A DNA stretch of 64,000 nucleotides from Pseudomonadales bacterium (GTDB taxonomy: Bacteria; Pseudomonadota; Gammaproteobacteria; Pseudomonadales; Ketobacteraceae). The position numbers and the translations under genes are program-made. Below the pieces are notes generated by a model that did not search any database, had not been told where the DNA came from, and was given only the letters and a program-made list of their open reading frames with translations. Below, piece after piece: positions 25,701 to 34,700 of the stretch (its first letter is position 1; the number at the start of each line of letters is the position of its first letter). The stretch covers positions 1 to 64,000 of the forward strand of contig JAGUVW010000050.1 of the NCBI GenBank assembly GCA_020062665.1, read 5' to 3'.

Positions 25701-27836
25701 ATGCTCTCCGATGTCGTCAAACAGCAGATCCAGAGCGCTTACAGCGGATTTCTCAATCGCAAGCAGCTCAAGCCACGCTATGGGCAGCGCCTCATGGTGG
25801 CCGAGATCGCCAAGGCGCTGGCAGGGATCACGATGGATGCCGAGGGCAAGCGCACCAGCGACAATCATGTCTGCGTGGTGGAAGCGGGCACCGGTACCGG
25901 CAAGACGCTCGCCTATCTGATTGCGGTGATGCCGCTGGCAAAAATGCTGGAAAAGAAGGTGGTTTTGGCGACCGCGACGGTGGCGCTGCAGGATCAGATC
26001 GTCAACAAGGACATTCCTGATCTGCTGCGCAACAGCGACCTGTCATTCACTTACGCCCTGGCCAAGGGGCGCGGTCGTTATCTGTGCCTGAGCAAGCTGG
26101 ATCGCCTGATGACGCCGGGACAGGATGTGGGCAGCACCCTGGCCTTGTGGGAGGATCTGCAGACCTACGCGGTGGACAAGCACGAGGCGGAACTTTATCG
26201 CGCCATGGACAACGCCATCGAAGCGCGCAAGTGGGATGGCGACCGGGATTCCTGGCCTGATGGTATCGACGACTTCACCTGGCGCCGTGTCACCAACGAT
26301 CATCGTGGCTGCACCGGGCGCAACTGCGGTTTTTACGAGGATTGCCCGTTTTATTTTGCGCGCAACGATATCTACCGTTCCGACCTGATCGTGGCGAATC
26401 ACGATCTGGTGCTGGCGGATCTGGCGCTGGGCGGTGGCATGGTGCTGCCGGCGCCGGAGGACACGATCTATATCTTCGACGAAGGCCATCATCTGCCGGA
26501 CAAGGCGCTGTCGCACTTTTCCTGTTCCACCCAGTTGCGCTCGGCCCAGCACTGGCTGGCGGAACTGGTGAGGATGCTGGAATCCATGGTGGCAACAGCA
26601 GGCAGCGACAGCCTGGGTGCCATGGCGTTGCAGCAGGTACAGGCCTTGCAGGGCGATCTGGCGGAAAGCCTGGGTTTGCTGCACCTGGCGTTGGCACCGC
26701 TGGCGGATCAGACCGAGCAGGTGGAATCGGACAATGGCCGCCTGGTATATCGCTTCAAGGACGGCGTGGTGCCGCTGGAACTGCGCGATCAGGTGTCACT
26801 GCTGGAACCGATGACCCAGACCCTGGTGAAACAGTTGCAACTGGTGGTGGACTGGCTTACCGAAGGCATGGAAGGCAAGCGCTCCGACATCACCAAGCCG
26901 GACGCCGAGGCGTGGTCGCCCCTCATGTCCACCCAACTGGCGCGGGCCGAAGCCATGCTCACCGTGTGGCAGCGTTTCCAGCAACTCGATGACGAAGCCA
27001 AGGCGCCGGTAGCCCGCTGGCTGACCTTCGTGGAAGGCGGGCAGGGCGGCGATGTGGAGCTGGCGGCCTGTCCGGTGCTGGCGAGTGACGTGCTGGCGCG
27101 TTATGTCTGGAATCGGGCGTTTGCCGCGATCGTCACCAGCGCCACTCTGATGGCGCTGGGCAACTTCGACCGCTTCCGCTTTCGCGCCGGGGTGCCGGCC
27201 GGCTCCGGTTTCTTTCTGGTACCGAGTCCCTTCGACTACCAGGTGGCAGGCAAGATTCGCGTGCCGCGCCAGGCCTGTGATCCTTCGGACTACAGCCGCC
27301 ACACCGCTGCCATCCTGGATTATCTGGAACGCAGCTGGGCCACGGTGCCCGGCACGCTGGTGCTGTTCAGCTCCCGGCGCCAGATGGAGGATGTGTTCGA
27401 ACAGTTACCCGAGGAGCGGCAGGCGGCCGTACTGATGCAGGGCAAGCTGGGCAAGGGCGAGATCGTGCGCCGGCACAAGGCCCAGGTGGATCAGGACGAC
27501 GCCAGCGTGATTTTCGGCCTGGCCAGTTTTGCCGAGGGGATCGATCTGCCGGGTGACTATTGCAGCCGGGTGGTGATTGCGCGGTTGCCGTTCTCGGTGC
27601 CGGAAGACCCGGTAGACGCCACCCTGGCGGAATGGATTCAGAAGAGGGGCGGTAATCCGTTCATGCAGATTGCAGTGCCGGATGCCGCCATCAAACTCAA
27701 GCAGGCGGTGGGACGTTTGCTGCGCACCGAAGCGGATCGGGGCGAGGTGGTGATTCTGGATCGCCGCCTGATCGACAAGCGCTACGGCAAACTGCTGCTG
27801 GACAGCCTGCCGCCGTTTCCGCTGGTGCGCGACTGA
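25701..27836 (+). CDS. dinG: ATP-dependent DNA helicase DinG
   Basis: XPD-like iron-sulphur superfamily 2 helicase of 711 residues (E. coli 716). It unwinds D-loops, R-loops and forked DNA 5'-3'. Walker A is EAGTGTGKT (61-69). Four cysteines for the 4Fe-4S cluster are Cys129, Cys204, Cys209 and Cys215. The DEGH box is at 260-263, the DinG variant of DEAH. The C-terminal helicase domain ends with GRLLRTEADRGEVVILDRR. The convergent downstream gene begins 10 bases after its stop. No LexA-like palindrome is obvious upstream. Confidence 0.93.
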   Translation: MLSDVVKQQIQSAYSGFLNRKQLKPRYGQRLMVAEIAKALAGITMDAEGKRTSDNHVCVVEAGTGTGKTLAYLIAVMPLAKMLEKKVVLATATVALQDQIVNKDIPDLLRNSDLSFTYALAKGRGRYLCLSKLDRLMTPGQDVGSTLALWEDLQTYAVDKHEAELYRAMDNAIEARKWDGDRDSWPDGIDDFTWRRVTNDHRGCTGRNCGFYEDCPFYFARNDIYRSDLIVANHDLVLADLALGGGMVLPAPEDTIYIFDEGHHLPDKALSHFSCSTQLRSAQHWLAELVRMLESMVATAGSDSLGAMALQQVQALQGDLAESLGLLHLALAPLADQTEQVESDNGRLVYRFKDGVVPLELRDQVSLLEPMTQTLVKQLQLVVDWLTEGMEGKRSDITKPDAEAWSPLMSTQLARAEAMLTVWQRFQQLDDEAKAPVARWLTFVEGGQGGDVELAACPVLASDVLARYVWNRAFAAIVTSATLMALGNFDRFRFRAGVPAGSGFFLVPSPFDYQVAGKIRVPRQACDPSDYSRHTAAILDYLERSWATVPGTLVLFSSRRQMEDVFEQLPEERQAAVLMQGKLGKGEIVRRHKAQVDQDDASVIFGLASFAEGIDLPGDYCSRVVIARLPFSVPEDPVDATLAEWIQKRGGNPFMQIAVPDAAIKLKQAVGRLLRTEADRGEVVILDRRLIDKRYGKLLLDSLPPFPLVRD

Positions 27837-27850
27837 CGCCGTTGCGTCAG
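27833..27850. terminator. Short hairpin overlapping both convergent stop codons
   Basis: CTGACGC (27833-27839), loop CGTT, GCGTCAG (27844-27850). It includes the dinG TGA and the stop of the opposite gene. No U-tract follows on either strand, so it may only slow polymerase or protect 3' ends. Confidence 0.4.
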
Positions 27851-28545
27851 GGCAGGCGCATGTAGAAGCGGGTGGTGTGCTCCACGTAGGCGCCCAGCTG
27901 GTCGGGCTCCAGCTTCTTCACCACTTTGTGAATCACCGCCTGACCGGCCTGCTTGACGCCATCTACGCCCAGATTGAGCATCTTGCGGGTGATCATGCCC
28001 ATCTCTACATGCCCGGCGGGGCCGAGGAAAAAATGGTCGATGATCAGCATGACCAGCTGCTCGTACTTGTTCGCGATGTCTTCGCGATCGCGGGGATTGA
28101 AGGCGGACGCCGCACCTTTTTCAGCCAGAATGCCATCCAGCGCGTTCGCCAGCGGTGACTCGATGGGTGTGGCCAGATACCACTGACCGGCCCCATCCGC
28201 TTTCAGCATGCCTTGCCAGAAATTGCCCACCCGCTGCATATCATCGATCCCGGCGCCTTTGTAGATTTTGGCCGACAGCATGGACGACGCCTTGTTGCTG
28301 GTGGCGGCACACACGTTGACGATCTTCTGTGCCACGGAGCCGAGCTGGGCGATGGCGATGGTCTGCAGCAGCAGGGCGTCCACCACTTCATCGGACAGCT
28401 GCAGGATTACGTCGTAGAACAGCTCGCCGGCACGTTTGTCGCGGGCGGCTATTGCCTCCAGAAAACGGTTGGACTTGCGTTGCATGGGATCACTGAGGGG
28501 AAATCCGACGTGGGGGGACAGGGCGTGGGACAAGGCGTGGGTCAT
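27847..28545 (-). CDS. Hypothetical protein, helical, cytoplasmic
   Basis: A 232-residue protein without signal peptide or membrane helices, largely alpha-helical. The frame opens at a TTG (28587); the first ATG at 28545 is chosen, though its ribosome site is weak. Recognisable stretches such as RFLEAIAARDKRAGELF and DIANKYEQLVMLIIDHFF did not match a family I can name. The gene is convergent with dinG and preceded by the AT-rich region containing DnaA boxes. Confidence 0.65.
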   Translation of the reverse strand: MTHALSHALSPHVGFPLSDPMQRKSNRFLEAIAARDKRAGELFYDVILQLSDEVVDALLLQTIAIAQLGSVAQKIVNVCAATSNKASSMLSAKIYKGAGIDDMQRVGNFWQGMLKADGAGQWYLATPIESPLANALDGILAEKGAASAFNPRDREDIANKYEQLVMLIIDHFFLGPAGHVEMGMITRKMLNLGVDGVKQAGQAVIHKVVKKLEPDQLGAYVEHTTRFYMRLP

Positions 28546-28971
28546 GCAGTAAGGCTCGCGGATAGTGTTATAAGAATTGTCAGACAATCGGTCGCACCGG
28601 AGGATGGGCGCGATTTATAGCACAGCTTTTTGCGGATGCAAGGAAAATACTTTTCCACAAAAACTGTGGATAACTTTGTGTACAACCTTTTCAAAAACCC
28701 ATCGGCAGCCCACATTTCCGCAGTTTCGCTTAGATTGTTCAAAAAATCGGCGTAAACTTTAAATTTTAAATAAAAACAATGAGTTGCGATTTAAACAACA
28801 AAATAAAATAATTTTGGCGGCTTTTTGACAGGCGGTCAGGGGAGGATGAACCAGGAGTGTGCATAAATAAATTAGGATGTGCACAATTCAGTGCCTGGCA
28901 GGGTGGTGCCCGGCAATGGAGATCCTGTGCTGCCAGATCCCCCAAACGGGTGTCTGGCAGACGATCGGCCG
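28546..28971. other. AT-rich intergenic region with DnaA-box matches
   Basis: A stretch of about 425 bases, markedly AT-rich from about 28740 to 28825. It has three matches to the DnaA box TTWTNCACA: TTTTCCACA at 28651-28659 (plus), TGTGGATAA at 28665-28673 and TGTGCATAA at 28858-28866 (minus orientation). TGTGTACAA at 28677-28685 is one base off. No gene is visible. DnaA-controlled promoter or titration site are both possible; there is no dnaA, parAB or mnmG nearby to support a chromosomal origin. Confidence 0.55.
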
Positions 28972-29295
28972 TTACTGATAGTGGGTCAGCAGGCTGTTGA
29001 GGCGGTCGGAGGGTTCGATGAAACGGAAGCCGCCATCATAGAGGCCGCCGGTGTCGTCCTCCTGGCACCAACGGCATTCGGCATTCATGTCGATGGTGGC
29101 CAGATGATCGATCATGGTGACGTCTTCCAGTTCCAGCTGGTATTGGGATTTGGCGGACATGGGCTTGTCGCTGGTGATCAGCATGCCCTTGGGCGAGATG
29201 TCGACCACGTGGCCAAACAGGGTGTGGGTTTGGCGGTCGAATACGCGCAGGTAGTAGATGAGGTGGGTGCGTTGCTCCGTGCGTTGGTCGTCCAT
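28972..29295 (-). CDS. PilZ-domain protein
   Basis: A 107-residue single-domain c-di-GMP effector. The RxxxR motif (RTEQRTH, near residues 5-9) and DISPKG (the D/NxSxxG motif) are both present, so ligand binding is expected. ATG 29295 has AGGA eight bases upstream; the frame-open start 22 codons earlier lacks one. It is divergent from the diguanylate cyclase gene across 139 bases, a natural pairing of a c-di-GMP producer with a receptor. Target unknown. Confidence 0.88.
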   Translation of the reverse strand: MDDQRTEQRTHLIYYLRVFDRQTHTLFGHVVDISPKGMLITSDKPMSAKSQYQLELEDVTMIDHLATIDMNAECRWCQEDDTGGLYDGGFRFIEPSDRLNSLLTHYQ

Positions 29296-29434
29296 ATGCC
29301 GTTTCCTGATTGACTGGGGAATCCTCTTAATTAAAGTAGATGGTGCGTTTCCCCTGGTCAAATATTACCCCGTCAATCTTGTAGCCTTGGCGGCCGGGGT
29401 TTAGTCTCAATGTTTAGATATCAATAAATTAGTT

Positions 29435-31324
29435 TTGGATGTTGGTTTGTTCACTCTGAGACCGTTCAACCTTGTTGCATTGCTGACCCTGGTGTTGGCT
29501 GTGGTGACTGCGGTGTGTCCTGCGGGGGCGCAGGATCTTGCGCGCGTGGTGGATGCCGGGTTTCTGCAGGATCGCGGTAATGTGTCGGTCTATCTGGATT
29601 ACCTGCCCGAAAACCGGACGCGACACAGCATCGACGATCTGCTGGAGGATCAGCGCACTCCTCGCCTTGATTGGCGCCAGAATTCAGCGACGACGCCGGG
29701 TTTTGGTTTCGATACCCATACCTTCTGGTTTCGCCTGGTGGTGACGAACAGCGATCAGCATGCTGTGGATCGCTTGCTGGAAATCAAGAACCCGGTGCTG
29801 GATGAAGTGTTGTTCTATCAGGTGGATGCCGAAGGGTTTCTGGTGAATGTGGCGCAGACAGGGGACCAGGGCCCGATCAGCGAGCGACCTTTTTTTCACC
29901 ACAACCTGATCCTGCCGGTGCGCATTCCCGCCGCCCAGACTCACCACCTCTATTTCCGCGTCACCACCAGCGGTGCCCTGGAGTTCCCGGTGGAGATGTG
30001 GTCCCCGCGGGCTTTCCAGGAGCGGGACCAGTTCCAGCTGCTGCTGTTTGGTGGGCTGTTTGGCATCCTGGTGGTAATGGGGCTGTACAACTTCTTCGTC
30101 TACACGCTGTTTCGCGATCTCAGCCTGCTGTATTACGCGGGCTATGCGCTGGGACTGATGCTGTTTCTGGCGTCGATGCACGGCTTTGCCAACCAGTATC
30201 TGTGGCCCGACAGCGAGTGGTGGCGCAAACATTCCCTGCTGATCATCATTCCGGTCACGCTGCTGTGCGCCATCCTGTTTACCGCGTCGTTCCTGCAGCT
30301 GCGCAATGCCTATCCGGTGCTGGCGAGACTGGTGCGGTTGGGGGCGTGGTTCTGTGTTCTTCTGGTGTCGCTGGTGTTCTTCGTCGACTATTCGGTGTTG
30401 ATCCGGGTGCTGGCGGCGCTGGTGTTTCCTGTGTGCATGCTGGCGATCGTGCTGGGGGTGCATCGCTGGCTCAACGGCTATCAGCCGGCCCGCTATTTCA
30501 TTCTGGCGTGGACGGTGTTCCTGCTGGCCATTTCCTACTACTCGCTGGCCAAGTTCGGCATTTTTGAGCTGTCGTCCGCATCCGAGCACGCGGTGCAGTG
30601 GGGCGCGGTAATGGAAATGGTGCTGTTTGCTTTTGCGCTTGCGGATCGCCTGGATAGCCAGCGCCGCTCGTTCATGAAGGCCCAGAGCAAGGCGCTGGAG
30701 TTGCAGCGCATGGCGAACGAGCAACTGGAGGCGCGGGTCGAGGAGCGCACCGTGAAACTGCGGGATGCCATGGATGAACTCGCCGGCGCCAATCTGCGGC
30801 TGCAGGCGCTGACCATGCAGGATGGCCTGACCGGCATCTACAATCGACGCTATTTCGACGAAAAAATGGAGACGGAGTGGCAGCGGGCGCTACGCAGCAA
30901 AGAGTCCCTGGCACTGTTGCTGATCGACATCGATTTCTTCAAGGACTTCAACGACCGATTCGGCCATCTGGCGGGCGATGAATGTCTGAAACGGGTGGCG
31001 CACGTGATCGACAACAATATCACCCGCCCATCGGATGCGGCGGCCCGTTATGGTGGCGAGGAGTTTGTGGTGGTGTTGCCGGACACGTCCGCGGAAGGCG
31101 CGGTGCATGTGGCGGAAAACATCCGCCGTTCCATGCAGGAGGTTCGCATCAAGGTGGAAGGCGGGTTGGCGCAGGTGTCGGTCAGTATCGGCGTGGCTGC
31201 GATGGTGCCCATCGAATCCCTGTCGCCGCAGGATCTGCTGGGGGCCGCTGATCAGGCGTTGTATCAGGCCAAGTCGTCAGGACGCAATCGTACGCAACTG
31301 GCCAGCCATGTGGTTCAGTTGTAA
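29435..31324 (+). CDS. 7TMR-DISM diguanylate cyclase
   Basis: Membrane-bound GGDEF protein of up to 629 residues. A signal peptide (to about 32) leads into a periplasmic 7TMR-DISMED2-type beta domain (about 40-190), seven membrane helices (about 200-400), a coiled coil (405-455) and a GGDEF domain. The active site is GGEEF (540-544) and the inhibitory I-site RPSD lies five residues upstream, so an active, feedback-inhibited cyclase is predicted. The start is uncertain: only TTG codons (29435, 29447) precede the signal peptide. The 3' end overlaps the small minus-strand gene by 10 bases. Confidence 0.88.
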   Translation: MDVGLFTLRPFNLVALLTLVLAVVTAVCPAGAQDLARVVDAGFLQDRGNVSVYLDYLPENRTRHSIDDLLEDQRTPRLDWRQNSATTPGFGFDTHTFWFRLVVTNSDQHAVDRLLEIKNPVLDEVLFYQVDAEGFLVNVAQTGDQGPISERPFFHHNLILPVRIPAAQTHHLYFRVTTSGALEFPVEMWSPRAFQERDQFQLLLFGGLFGILVVMGLYNFFVYTLFRDLSLLYYAGYALGLMLFLASMHGFANQYLWPDSEWWRKHSLLIIIPVTLLCAILFTASFLQLRNAYPVLARLVRLGAWFCVLLVSLVFFVDYSVLIRVLAALVFPVCMLAIVLGVHRWLNGYQPARYFILAWTVFLLAISYYSLAKFGIFELSSASEHAVQWGAVMEMVLFAFALADRLDSQRRSFMKAQSKALELQRMANEQLEARVEERTVKLRDAMDELAGANLRLQALTMQDGLTGIYNRRYFDEKMETEWQRALRSKESLALLLIDIDFFKDFNDRFGHLAGDECLKRVAHVIDNNITRPSDAAARYGGEEFVVVLPDTSAEGAVHVAENIRRSMQEVRIKVEGGLAQVSVSIGVAAMVPIESLSPQDLLGAADQALYQAKSSGRNRTQLASHVVQL

Positions 31325-31494
31325 CCCAGAATAAAGCTCTGTTCGTTGTCTTTTTCAGCCTGCTGGGCGTAGTTCAGCTTGGATTTGTAGAAGTGCTGGA
31401 TATCGGCATAACCCTTGAAATTGCGGATGGCGTTGATCGCCTTGCGGGGTTTGCTCAGGGGTTGGGGAATGGCGGGTTTTCTGTCCTGCTTCAT
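31315..31494 (-). CDS. Small hypothetical protein, 59 residues
   Basis: A 60-codon open frame from ATG 31494 to TGA 31315, preceded by GGAG with seven bases spacing. The product is basic and hydrophilic in its N-terminal half (MKQDRKPAIPQPLSKPRKAI), then carries an amphipathic, Tyr-rich part (FKGYADIQHFYKSKLNYAQQ). There is no signal peptide or membrane segment. It overlaps the end of the cyclase gene by 10 bases and sits downstream of an inverted repeat at 31517-31544. Function unknown; good codon use and ribosome site argue that it is real. Confidence 0.6.
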   Translation of the reverse strand: MKQDRKPAIPQPLSKPRKAINAIRNFKGYADIQHFYKSKLNYAQQAEKDNEQSFILGYN

Positions 31495-31516
31495 GGTGTG
31501 CTCCGACGCTTTTTCT

Positions 31517-31544
31517 CATAGTCTCTGTTCGAGGTTTGACTATG
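31517..31544. promoter_or_regulatory. Inverted repeat upstream of the small protein gene
   Basis: CATAGTC (31517-31523) and GACTATG (31538-31544), a perfect 7+7 repeat with a 14-base spacer, 22 bases upstream of the 59-residue reading frame. It could be an operator or a leader hairpin in the 5' UTR; there is no direct evidence for a protein partner. Confidence 0.4.
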
Positions 31545-31621
31545 GATCAGGACAAAGTTCCAGGCAAATAACCAGTGGTAACAACCCACGACAAATTGTA
31601 ACTATCGATTTCCTGCCGAAT

Positions 31622-32197
31622 TCACTTGCCGCTGCGTTCTTGCCACAGCTTGAACAGAAAGGCCACGTCTTTGCGCAGATCACGTTCTTCGGTGAGCGTC
31701 CAGCTGTAGATGGTGCCGATGGTCAGGTTCATCAGCAGTTCCAGCAGGGTGTTGTTGGGGATGTCAGGAATCATGCCTTCACTTTTCATAGCATCGAAAA
31801 AGGCGTCGGCGAAGGGCTGGTTCTCGCTCACTACCGTGTTGTGAATGCGTTGAATTTCCGGCAGAAATTCGCCGGCTTCCCGGATCACGACAGTCGAGAA
31901 GTTGCGGTTCTGGTTGAGGTACTCGGCGATCGCCATGCAGGTTTTTTCGAACCGTTGCAGGGGATGGCCGGCGCCTACCAGATTCTTCAGGGCGATGTCG
32001 CGGATGCAGCGGAAATTTTCCTGCACCAGATTCAGCAGCAGGTCTTCCTTGCTGTCGAAATGCTTGTAAATCGTGGCCTTGCCGACGCCGGCCTGGGTGG
32101 CGATGGTTTTCACCTCGGCGTTGCGAAATCCCTCCCGGGCGAAGACGTCCCGGGCAGCATTGAGAATCCGTTGGCGGCGCTCGAGGTTTTCTTTCAT
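31622..32197 (-). CDS. TetR-family transcriptional regulator
   Basis: A 191-residue regulator with an N-terminal TetR helix-turn-helix (VKTIATQAGVGKATIYKHFDSKEDLL, split about 29-54) and a helical ligand-binding domain. Its ATG overlaps the stop of the ATP-grasp ligase gene by four bases (ATGA), making it the last gene of the four-gene operon and probably an autoregulator of it. A TetR gene at the downstream end of such an operon is less common than a divergent one. Confidence 0.88.
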   Translation of the reverse strand: MKENLERRQRILNAARDVFAREGFRNAEVKTIATQAGVGKATIYKHFDSKEDLLLNLVQENFRCIRDIALKNLVGAGHPLQRFEKTCMAIAEYLNQNRNFSTVVIREAGEFLPEIQRIHNTVVSENQPFADAFFDAMKSEGMIPDIPNNTLLELLMNLTIGTIYSWTLTEERDLRKDVAFLFKLWQERSGK

Positions 32198-33165
32198 GGC
32201 GTTACGGCAGGTTTGCCCAGCACCGCTTCGCGGATGATCAGGCCCAGTTCCACCCGGGCGGCGGGATCCTTGGGAATGGTGCCGACCTTCTCCGCATAGC
32301 GCAGGATGGGGGCCAGGCCCTGCTTGTTGGCGATCTGGATGGCCAGGCCGGGGCGGGCGTTCAGTTCCAGCATCATGGGGCCCAGCTCGCGATCGAGCAC
32401 GATGTCCACGCCCAGGTAGCCCAGGGGCGCCAGGTCGTAGCAGCTGGCGGCCAGGTGCAGGATGCGCGACCAGTAGGGGATTTCCAGATTGGATACCGGG
32501 GTGCCGGTGTCCGGATGGATGTCGATGGGACGGGATGACATCACGCCACGGATGGTTTTGCCGGTGGCCAGATCGATGCCCGCGCCCACCGCGCCCTGGT
32601 GCAGGTTGGCGCGGCCGTCGGACTGGCGGGTGGGCAGGCGCACCATGGCGAACACCGGCACGCCCCGGAACACGATGATGCGCAGGTCGGGCACGCCCTT
32701 GTAGCTGACGTGCTCGAAGCAGGGGTCGAACTTCACCCGGTATTCCACGATGCAGCTGTCGTTGTCGCCGCCGAGGCTGTACATGCCGCTGAGGATGTTG
32801 GAAACGTGGTGCTTGATGTCGCTGATGCTGATCAGGGCGTCGTTGGCCTTGCGGAAATAGCCGCCTGGGGTCTTGCCGGCGATCACCATGATGCCGTTGC
32901 CGCCGCTGCCGTTGGCGGGCTTGATGACGAAGTCATCGTGCTTTTCCAGGATGCCGGGCAGGTGGGCGATCTGGTGTTCCAGCTCGATGCTGCAATACAG
33001 CTTGGGCACCGGAATCCCCCGCTTGATGGCGCGGGCCTTGGTCAGCAGCTTGTTGTCCACCAGCGGGTAATATTTGCGCTGGTTGTAGGGCATGATGAAG
33101 TCGGCATTGCGCTGGTTCATGCCCACGATGCCGAGTTCCCGCAGCTTGGTCCAGGGCATCTTCAT
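32194..33165 (-). CDS. ATP-grasp alpha-L-glutamate ligase-like protein
   Basis: A 323-residue ATP-grasp enzyme resembling RimK-type amino-acid ligases. Visible are the ATP-grasp lysine strand FVIKPANGSGGNGI, the central GVPDLRIIVFRG and the metal-binding C-terminal MMLELNARPGLAIQIAN. It should join an amino acid to a carboxylate of a peptide, protein or small molecule. ATG 33165 overlaps the 7TM gene's stop (ATGA). Genes of this type travel with the two upstream genes in many gammaproteobacteria, so the three likely form one pathway or membrane complex; acceptor and donor are unknown. Confidence 0.87.
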   Translation of the reverse strand: MKMPWTKLRELGIVGMNQRNADFIMPYNQRKYYPLVDNKLLTKARAIKRGIPVPKLYCSIELEHQIAHLPGILEKHDDFVIKPANGSGGNGIMVIAGKTPGGYFRKANDALISISDIKHHVSNILSGMYSLGGDNDSCIVEYRVKFDPCFEHVSYKGVPDLRIIVFRGVPVFAMVRLPTRQSDGRANLHQGAVGAGIDLATGKTIRGVMSSRPIDIHPDTGTPVSNLEIPYWSRILHLAASCYDLAPLGYLGVDIVLDRELGPMMLELNARPGLAIQIANKQGLAPILRYAEKVGTIPKDPAARVELGLIIREAVLGKPAVTP

Positions 33166-34700
33166 GGCTTGTCGGCATCCTTCATCAGGCCACGGAAACG
33201 CCACAGTTCCATCAGGCGGTAGCCGGTGTAGCGGCCCACCAGCATTGTCAGGCCCAGTACGGCCAGCAGCAGCTCGGGGAACACGAAGAACAGATGTGCC
33301 AGCAGGCCGTTGGTCATCACCAGATAGCCGATGATGGCGGCGATCATGCTGCCCAGGCCGAGTTTGAAGGCTTCCTTGGAACCGGTTTCCTCCAGCACGA
33401 TGGACATGCGCTCGATGGTCATGGCCAGGATCACCACCGGGAACAGAGCCACTGACAGACCCCGTTCCATGTCGAGGCGTACGCTGATGATGCTGAACAC
33501 GGCGATCAGCATGATGACGATGGTGAGCACTGCCGCCAGTCGCGGCACCAGCAGCAGGTGCAGTTTTTCGAGGAACTGCCGCAACAGCAGGCCCACCGTG
33601 ACCAGAGTCGTGAACATCACGATACCCCACATGAGCGAGGTTTCGCGGAAGGCCATCGCCACCAGCACCGGCATGAAGGTTCCAAAGGTAGCCAGCCCGA
33701 TCAGGTTACGCAGTACCACGATCACCAAGGCGCCGAGGGGTACCATCAGGATGATGCGGTAGACGTTCTGGGTCTGTACCGGCAGGGCAAACAGCGAGAA
33801 TTCCATCACCTTGGCGTTGCTCTGGCGAGCCCACTGTTCCGCCACATCCACCTGGGAGTGGGTCTGGCGCGACATGGAGAAATCCACCGTTGCCGGTTTG
33901 CCGCCGTGGATGGTGACCAGCGGATCGTCGCCGGTACGCCACACCAGAATGTTGTCGCGGAAGCCCTGCTGGCCGGTCACCGGGTCAAAGGCTATCCATT
34001 CGAAATCGTTGTGCACTTCGATCCAGGGCACCAGCTGGCCGTGTTTGACCAGATCCTGCAGTGGCAAAACATAGACGATGCGGGCGGGAATGCGGGCCGT
34101 GGCCAGAATGCCGATCAGTTGGCGCACCCATTCCACCGAGCCATAACCCACCTTGTTGATCAGGGAGATGTTCTGGTCGGGCTTGGGATTGTTGAGGCGG
34201 GTCAGCAGCTCGCGGGTGAAGGTTGCAACGTCGGCGGAATGGGCGCGCACGTCGTTGAGCAGGGCGTCGATGGCGGCCTGCATGGTGTCGTCGTGCTCAG
34301 GTGCCTGCGGGTAGCCCGGGCGAGGCGTGGTGCGCGGAGCAGGTGCCGAACTGTCGGGCGTGAGCTCCATGCGGTAGTACAGCACCTGCTTGCCCTTGGC
34401 CCGGCGCACGGCCCACTCGGCCTTGCGGTTCTCGCCGGCCGGGTTGGTGGCCAGGCCGTAGTTGCTGGAAATGAAATCTTCATTCAGCTTCACGAATCCC
34501 GGCGGATCATTGGGTATGTAGAACGACGCCTTGGCTGGCCCACCCCCGGCCTGGAACTGGAGTTTGGCTTCCACCACCCAGACATCGGATTGCTGGGAGG
34601 GAATCAGTGGCATGCCCAGTTTGGTGACCTTGTAGTACATGAAGCTGCCGCTGATCAGGAACAGTATCAGGGCAATCATATAGATTTTGGTTCTTTTCAC
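33162..34700 (-). CDS. Inactive transglutaminase-like protein fused to seven membrane helices
   Basis: A 512-residue membrane protein. One N-terminal helix (6-26) is followed by a periplasmic part that includes a transglutaminase-like domain (about 140-270). Its usual Cys-His-Asp triad is not present: the helix normally starting with Cys reads GYGSVEWVRQ. Seven membrane helices follow (about 300-500). This is the known inactive-transglutaminase/7TM architecture. It starts at GTG 34700, overlapping the protease gene by four bases (GTGA), and overlaps the ligase gene by four. A substrate-binding or scaffolding role at the membrane is inferred. Confidence 0.87.
   Translation of the reverse strand: MKRTKIYMIALILFLISGSFMYYKVTKLGMPLIPSQQSDVWVVEAKLQFQAGGGPAKASFYIPNDPPGFVKLNEDFISSNYGLATNPAGENRKAEWAVRRAKGKQVLYYRMELTPDSSAPAPRTTPRPGYPQAPEHDDTMQAAIDALLNDVRAHSADVATFTRELLTRLNNPKPDQNISLINKVGYGSVEWVRQLIGILATARIPARIVYVLPLQDLVKHGQLVPWIEVHNDFEWIAFDPVTGQQGFRDNILVWRTGDDPLVTIHGGKPATVDFSMSRQTHSQVDVAEQWARQSNAKVMEFSLFALPVQTQNVYRIILMVPLGALVIVVLRNLIGLATFGTFMPVLVAMAFRETSLMWGIVMFTTLVTVGLLLRQFLEKLHLLLVPRLAAVLTIVIMLIAVFSIISVRLDMERGLSVALFPVVILAMTIERMSIVLEETGSKEAFKLGLGSMIAAIIGYLVMTNGLLAHLFFVFPELLLAVLGLTMLVGRYTGYRLMELWRFRGLMKDADKP

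Noticed and set aside
28546-28971. Chromosomal replication origin
   Set aside because: DnaA-box matches and AT-rich sequence are present, but no dnaA, dnaN, gyrB, parAB or mnmG is near. Reported as a DnaA-box region only.
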